A model generated the notes under the pieces. That model had not been told where the DNA came from and made no database searches. It saw only the letters and a list, made by a program, of their open reading frames with translations. The position numbers and the translations under genes were made by a program. Shown here in pieces: positions 21,716-25,504 of a stretch of DNA of 25,504 bases (position 1 is its first letter; each line of letters begins with the position of its first letter). The stretch comes from JALZAQ01 sp038253885 (GTDB lineage Bacteria > Gemmatimonadota > Gemmatimonadetes > Gemmatimonadales > Gemmatimonadaceae). The stretch spans positions 1-25,504 of the forward strand of contig JBBSGP010000041.1 in assembly GCA_038253885.1 (NCBI GenBank), read 5' to 3'.

Positions 21716-23638
21716 ATGTGCGGTATTAGCGGCCTGCTCGGCCGTCTCGAGGGGCACGCGCTGCCCGAAGACCGCCAGCGCCACCGCGGCCCCGACGACA
21801 GTGGCTCGTACACCGATCCGCATCGCCGAGCCGCACTCTGGTTCCGGCGCCTCTCCATCCTCGATCTGTCCGGTGCCGGCCACCAGCCGATGTCCAACGA
21901 GGACGGCACGGTCTGGCTCGTTTTCAACGGCGAGATCTACAACTTCCGGCCGCTCCGCGACCAGCTCGAGCGGGCCGGCCACATCTTTCGCTCCAGGACG
22001 GATTCCGAGGTGCTCGTCCATCTCTGGGAGGAGCACGGCCGCGACATGCTGCGACATCTCAATGGCATGTTCGCCTTCTGCATCTGGGACGAGCGTCGCG
22101 GCGAGGCCTTTCTCGCTCGCGACCATGCCGGCATCAAGCCGCTCTATCTCGCCAGCTCCGGAAGATCCCTCGCCTTCGCCAGTGAAGCCAAGGTGCTGCT
22201 TGCTCTGCCCTTCGTGGACCGATCGATTGATCCGGTCTCGCTCCGGCAATACCTGACCTTTCTCTGGGTTCCGGGCGAGCGCACCATGTGGCGCGGGATC
22301 TCGAAGCTTCCGGCCGGCGGCTCGCTGTCCTGGACGCCGGAGCGAACGGAGCGCGGCGTCTGGTGGGATTGGGATCAGTCGGCCCAGGACGATCGGTCAC
22401 CCGCGGAATGGACGACTTCGGTCCGCGAGACGCTCCTGGAAAGCGTGGAGCGACAGCTCATGACCGATGTGCCGCTCGGCGCGCTGGTGAGCGGGGGTCT
22501 CGACTCATCCGCTATCGCCGGCGCCATGCGGCATCTGCATCCCGACGCTCCGATCCGCGCCTACAGTGCCGCGCTCGAGGGCGATACTCAGGATGGCTTC
22601 GCGTCCGACCTCCCGTACGCGCATGAGGTGGGACGCCATCTCGGTCTCGATCTCGTGACCGAGAAGATCGACCCAGCCATCGCCGAGCTTCTGCCGATGC
22701 TGATCTGGCAGAGCGACGAGCCGCTCGCGGATCCCGCGATCGCCGCATCCTTTCTTCTCTGCCGCCGGGCACGAGCGGATGGCACTGTCGTCCTCCTGTC
22801 GGGGCAGGGAGCCGACGAGCTCTACCACGGCTATCGGAGCCACCGCGCGATCCACCTCAGCCGACGACTCTCAGGCGTCCCGCGACCGCTGATCCGAGCG
22901 GCGAGTGCCATGGGTGAGGCGATCGCTGCCCGGTCCGGCGTCTCCGCGACCGCCACGCCGCGGCGGATGCTCAAGATGCTACGCTTCGTGGGAGCACCGC
23001 TGGGCGATCGCATCATGCAGCTCGCGGACTGGTCGTCGTCCGCCACCCGCGATGCTCTGCTCCAACCCGAAGCGAGAGCCGAGTCCACCGATCAGGTGTA
23101 CGGCGACTACATGGCGCTCTTCCAGCAATCACGGGCTCATAACGACGTCGACCGTTGGAGCTACGTCCTCTTCAAGACCTTCCTCCCGGCGCTCAACCTG
23201 ACGTACGGCGACCGCACCTCGATGGCGGTGTCGGTCGAGCTGCGCGTGCCGTTTCTCGATCGCGCCCTGGTCGAGCAGGCGGGGAGAATCCCGGCCAACA
23301 TGAAGCTCCGCGATGGACGCCAGAAATGGGTTCTGGGCGAAGCCGCTCGTCCATGGCTGCCGGCCGATATCCTCACGCGACCCAAGACGGGCTTCGGCGC
23401 GCCGCTCCGGCGTTGGCTGGCAAATGACCTGCGCGGCCTGATGCGCGACGTGCTCCTCGGTGAGCGTTTGGCCGCCCGCGGCCTGTTTTCCCGTATGGGC
23501 ATCGAGGAGCTGCTCGCTGATCTTCAGTCCGGACGCCGCGATGTGGCCTACATCGTCTGGGCGCTGTTCACCTTCGAGATCTGGGCCCGCACCTTCGTGG
23601 ATGAGGACGGATCCGCTCCGGTGCCGATCGGCGCGTGA
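21716..23638 (+). CDS. asnB: AsnB-like glutamine amidotransferase 5 (shortened N-terminal segment)
   Basis: Asparagine-synthase family amidotransferase of 640 aa; the symbol denotes family only. Cys2 follows Met, and FNGEIYN and SRTDSEV are intact. RGPDD starts at residue 24, six to eight residues earlier than in the four paralogues, so the first helix of the glutaminase domain is shortened. GHRRL reads WFRRLSILDLS, with the His lost but the Arg pair kept. The synthetase domain has SGGLDSS (259-265), SGQGADELYHGY (from 362), VELRVPFLDR and RPKTGFGAPLRRWL. Gln364 sits at the SGEGSDE glutamate position. It lies between two GT4 genes, and its TGA shares a base with the ATG of the next one (TGATG). 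It probably amidates a uronic acid. Confidence 0.93.
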   Translation: MCGISGLLGRLEGHALPEDRQRHRGPDDSGSYTDPHRRAALWFRRLSILDLSGAGHQPMSNEDGTVWLVFNGEIYNFRPLRDQLERAGHIFRSRTDSEVLVHLWEEHGRDMLRHLNGMFAFCIWDERRGEAFLARDHAGIKPLYLASSGRSLAFASEAKVLLALPFVDRSIDPVSLRQYLTFLWVPGERTMWRGISKLPAGGSLSWTPERTERGVWWDWDQSAQDDRSPAEWTTSVRETLLESVERQLMTDVPLGALVSGGLDSSAIAGAMRHLHPDAPIRAYSAALEGDTQDGFASDLPYAHEVGRHLGLDLVTEKIDPAIAELLPMLIWQSDEPLADPAIAASFLLCRRARADGTVVLLSGQGADELYHGYRSHRAIHLSRRLSGVPRPLIRAASAMGEAIAARSGVSATATPRRMLKMLRFVGAPLGDRIMQLADWSSSATRDALLQPEARAESTDQVYGDYMALFQQSRAHNDVDRWSYVLFKTFLPALNLTYGDRTSMAVSVELRVPFLDRALVEQAGRIPANMKLRDGRQKWVLGEAARPWLPADILTRPKTGFGAPLRRWLANDLRGLMRDVLLGERLAARGLFSRMGIEELLADLQSGRRDVAYIVWALFTFEIWARTFVDEDGSAPVPIGA

Positions 23639-24873
23639 TGGGATCAAACGAGGCCGCTCCGCGGCGGCTACTCTGGGTGAACCACTTCGCGGCGGCGCCC
23701 GACATGGGTGGCGGCACTCGCCACGTCGAGCTCGGCCGCGAGCTCGTCCGACGAGGATGGTCGGTGCAGATCGCAGCAAGCGATTTTCATCTGCATCACC
23801 GCGAGTATCTACGGCGCCGCGATTCCTCCGACCGTTCGGTGATCCACGAGCGCATCGACGGCGTGGACATGACGTGGCTGTGGGCGCATCCCTACACGCG
23901 GAACGACACCTCCAGGATTCGCAACTGGATCTCGTTCGGCGCATCCCTCTCCAGCTTGGCCGTCGAGAGCGAGCCGCCCGATCTCGTGATCGGCTCCACT
24001 CCGCATCTGTTCGCGGCTCTCGCATCGTGGCGGCTGGCGCGGCGCCTCGGAGTGCCGTTCGTGCTCGAGGTGCGCGACCTCTGGCCCGAGAGCCTGGCGG
24101 TCGGCGGCGGACTACGCGGCCCGGGCTACTGGTCGCTTTTTGCGTTGTCGCGATTTCTCTACCGGGTCGCCGATGGGATCATCGTGCTGGCAAGCGGCGT
24201 TGGGGAGTATCTCATCCAGCGGGGAGTACCCTCGCGACGCGTCACCCTGGTCCCGAACGGCGTCGATGCGCGCGCCTTCGCGGCCGCAGCGCCGGAAGAG
24301 CGCGAGCGGCTGCGGCTGGTTTATGCGGGGGCGCATGGGCCGGCAAATGGCCTCGAGGCGGTCCTTCTCGCGGCCGCCATCCTGCGCGACGACCAAGGCG
24401 TGTCGTTTCTGCTCGTCGGCGACGGGCCGAGCAAGAGTGAGCTCACCGAGAGGGCGAGGGAGCAGGGCCTCGAGAGAGTCTGCTTCCAGGAACCTGTGCC
24501 GAAGTCGGCCATGCCGGCGTTGCTCGGCGAATGCGACGCTGGTCTCATGGTCCTGAGGGATCTGCCGCTCTTCTCGTTCGGCGTCAGCCCCAACAAGCTC
24601 TTCGACTATTGGGGCGCGTCGCTGCCAGTCGTCTGCAACGTCGGTGGAGATGTGGCCGGCATGGTGGCCGCCTCCGGCGGCGGAATTCAAGCGCGCGATG
24701 GGTCGGGCCCGGCGCTGGCTGGCGCCATCCAGGCGTTGCTCTCGCTATCCCCGTCGGAGCGGCGGGCGATGGGATTGCGAGGCCGCAGCTGGGTCACCGC
24801 GGAGCGCGATCGGCCGATCGTCGCTGCCAAGCTCGAGGGCGCCATCGCACCGTTGATCCGGAGTTCACGGTGA
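23638..24873 (+). CDS. WbuB-like GT4 glycosyltransferase
   Basis: GT-B glycosyltransferase of 411 aa, like the WbuB group used in O-antigen synthesis, where the known enzymes transfer amino sugars such as N-acetyl-L-fucosamine. The N-terminal segment LLWVNHFAAAPDMGGGTRH is the group's hallmark, followed by LEVRDLWPESL in the middle. VPNGVDARAF and SPNKLFDYWGASLPVV form the donor site. In the last, Asp323 stands where most members have Glu. I chose ATG 23638, which overlaps the previous stop by one base; a GTG at 23635 would add one residue. The stop overlaps the heparinase-like gene's GTG by four bases. Confidence 0.9.
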   Translation: MGSNEAAPRRLLWVNHFAAAPDMGGGTRHVELGRELVRRGWSVQIAASDFHLHHREYLRRRDSSDRSVIHERIDGVDMTWLWAHPYTRNDTSRIRNWISFGASLSSLAVESEPPDLVIGSTPHLFAALASWRLARRLGVPFVLEVRDLWPESLAVGGGLRGPGYWSLFALSRFLYRVADGIIVLASGVGEYLIQRGVPSRRVTLVPNGVDARAFAAAAPEERERLRLVYAGAHGPANGLEAVLLAAAILRDDQGVSFLLVGDGPSKSELTERAREQGLERVCFQEPVPKSAMPALLGECDAGLMVLRDLPLFSFGVSPNKLFDYWGASLPVVCNVGGDVAGMVAASGGGIQARDGSGPALAGAIQALLSLSPSERRAMGLRGRSWVTAERDRPIVAAKLEGAIAPLIRSSR

Positions 24874-25504
24874 AGGCAAGCGATTCCGCACGGGCACTCG
24901 GAGCGATCTACACGACGTTCGGGCTCAGAGGGGCGTGGCGCCGGGGCCTCCACGAGGTCAAGCGCAAGAGCAATCGCTACATCTCGGCGCCGCCCGCTCT
25001 CGACGGCGCCGTCGGCGCTTCGGGGCCGCCGCGCGACTGGATCATGTCTCCGGACTCGGCGGCCGTTCGACGGACCACGGACACAGCCGAGGCAATGGAG
25101 CGTGCTGTCCGAGTCCTGTCGGGAGAGCACCAGGCTTATCGCACGAGCTGGCTCCCGTTGCCGCGCACCGCCAGCCAGTGGCACACGCATCCCGTTACCG
25201 GCCACGAATATCCCCGAGGCGCGCTCTGGCACCGGATCGCCCATCTGCAGCCCGAGACCGGCGACATCAAAGATGTCTGGGAGCCGGCGCGCTTCGGTTG
25301 GGCCTTCGATCTCATCCGCGGCTGGATGTTGACCGGTGACGATCGCTATGCCGAGGCGTTCTGGGGCGGATTCGAGTCCTTCTCAGAGGGCTGTCCACCC
25401 TTCCTGGGTGTGCAGTGGTCCTGCGGCCAGGAGGTCGCCATACGGGCGGGGTCATGGCTCTGGGCGGAATCGGCGCTCTCGCGGGCACCATCATCGAGCG
25501 GCTC
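24870..25504 (+). CDS. Heparinase II/III-like protein, N-terminal part (3' end cut by window edge)
   Basis: The frame opens with GTG at 24870, in a GTGA overlap with the preceding stop, and stays open for 211 codons to the right edge. The translation matches the alpha-helical N-terminal domain of the heparinase II/III / alginate lyase-like family. It has WHTHPVTGHEYP, then GDIKDVWEPARFGWAF (Trp137-Glu138), LTGDDRYAE, and VQWSCGQEVAIRAGSWLWA, all characteristic blocks in the expected order. Family members cleave uronic-acid polysaccharides by beta-elimination. Homologues inside biosynthetic loci may trim or turn over the polymer, or be needed for export. The catalytic C-terminal beta-sandwich is outside the window, so activity cannot be judged. 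Confidence 0.85.
   Translation, partial: MKASDSARALGAIYTTFGLRGAWRRGLHEVKRKSNRYISAPPALDGAVGASGPPRDWIMSPDSAAVRRTTDTAEAMERAVRVLSGEHQAYRTSWLPLPRTASQWHTHPVTGHEYPRGALWHRIAHLQPETGDIKDVWEPARFGWAFDLIRGWMLTGDDRYAEAFWGGFESFSEGCPPFLGVQWSCGQEVAIRAGSWLWAESALSRAPSSSG

Noticed and set aside
1106..23638. Lasso peptide, beta-lactam or other peptide natural-product cluster based on AsnB-like cyclases
   Set aside because: There is no precursor peptide, RRE or B-protein protease gene, and all neighbours are sugar enzymes.
25440..25504. Possible frameshift near the right edge of the heparinase-like gene
   Set aside because: Another frame gives a plausible-looking peptide for about ten codons, but the original frame has no stop and fits the family pattern, and too little sequence remains to judge.

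Overview
This is a high-GC (by eye roughly mid-60s percent), gene-dense window from a bacterial surface- or exo-polysaccharide biosynthesis locus. The tightly packed, overlapping genes with GTG/TTG starts and the gene content (glycosyltransferases, nucleotide-sugar enzymes, a candidate Wzy polymerase, an SGNH hydrolase, a heparinase II/III-like protein) suggest a high-GC Gram-negative phylum such as Gemmatimonadota, Acidobacteriota or a deltaproteobacterial lineage. The sequence alone does not settle which. I saw no rRNA, tRNA, CRISPR array, insertion sequence or phage gene.

Layout. (A) 3-3935, plus strand: a GT4 glycosyltransferase cut by the left edge, AsnB-like amidotransferase 1, and an NAD-dependent sugar-nucleotide epimerase/dehydratase. 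(B) 6542-3942, minus strand: AsnB-like amidotransferase 2, with a GTG start and a perfect AGGAGG ribosome-binding site, followed by a DPM1-like GT2. (C) A divergent intergenic region (6543-6871) that probably holds promoters for both directions. (D) 6872 to the right edge, plus strand, apparently one long operon: a polytopic membrane protein of GT-C-like build; WlbA-like 3-dehydrogenase; WlbB-like N-acetyltransferase; AsnB-like 3; GT4; divergent GT-B; AsnB-like 4; candidate Wzy polymerase; membrane-anchored SGNH hydrolase; CgeB-like glycosyltransferase; GT4; AsnB-like 5; WbuB-like GT4; and a heparinase II/III-type protein cut by the right edge.

How the genes may work together. WlbA and WlbB are known enzymes for UDP-2,3-diacetamido-uronic acids. 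AsnB-family amidotransferases in polysaccharide loci are known or proposed to turn uronic-acid carboxylates into uronamides. Seven recognisable glycosyltransferases would assemble a repeat unit, the Wzy candidate would polymerise it, and the SGNH hydrolase and the heparinase-like protein could edit or cut it. The striking feature is five diverged AsnB-like amidotransferases in about 22 kb, each next to or close to a glycosyltransferase. All five keep the glutaminase residues, but their synthetase pockets differ, and none has the glutamate of the SGEGSDE loop of true asparagine synthetase. The best candidate for something new here is a heavily amidated uronic-acid glycan made by position- or sugar-specific amidotransferases. 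Missing from the window are the WlbC-type aminotransferase, a UDP-HexNAc 6-dehydrogenase, an initiating phosphoglycosyltransferase, and any Wzx, Wza/Wzc or ABC exporter. They must lie outside it or be supplied elsewhere.
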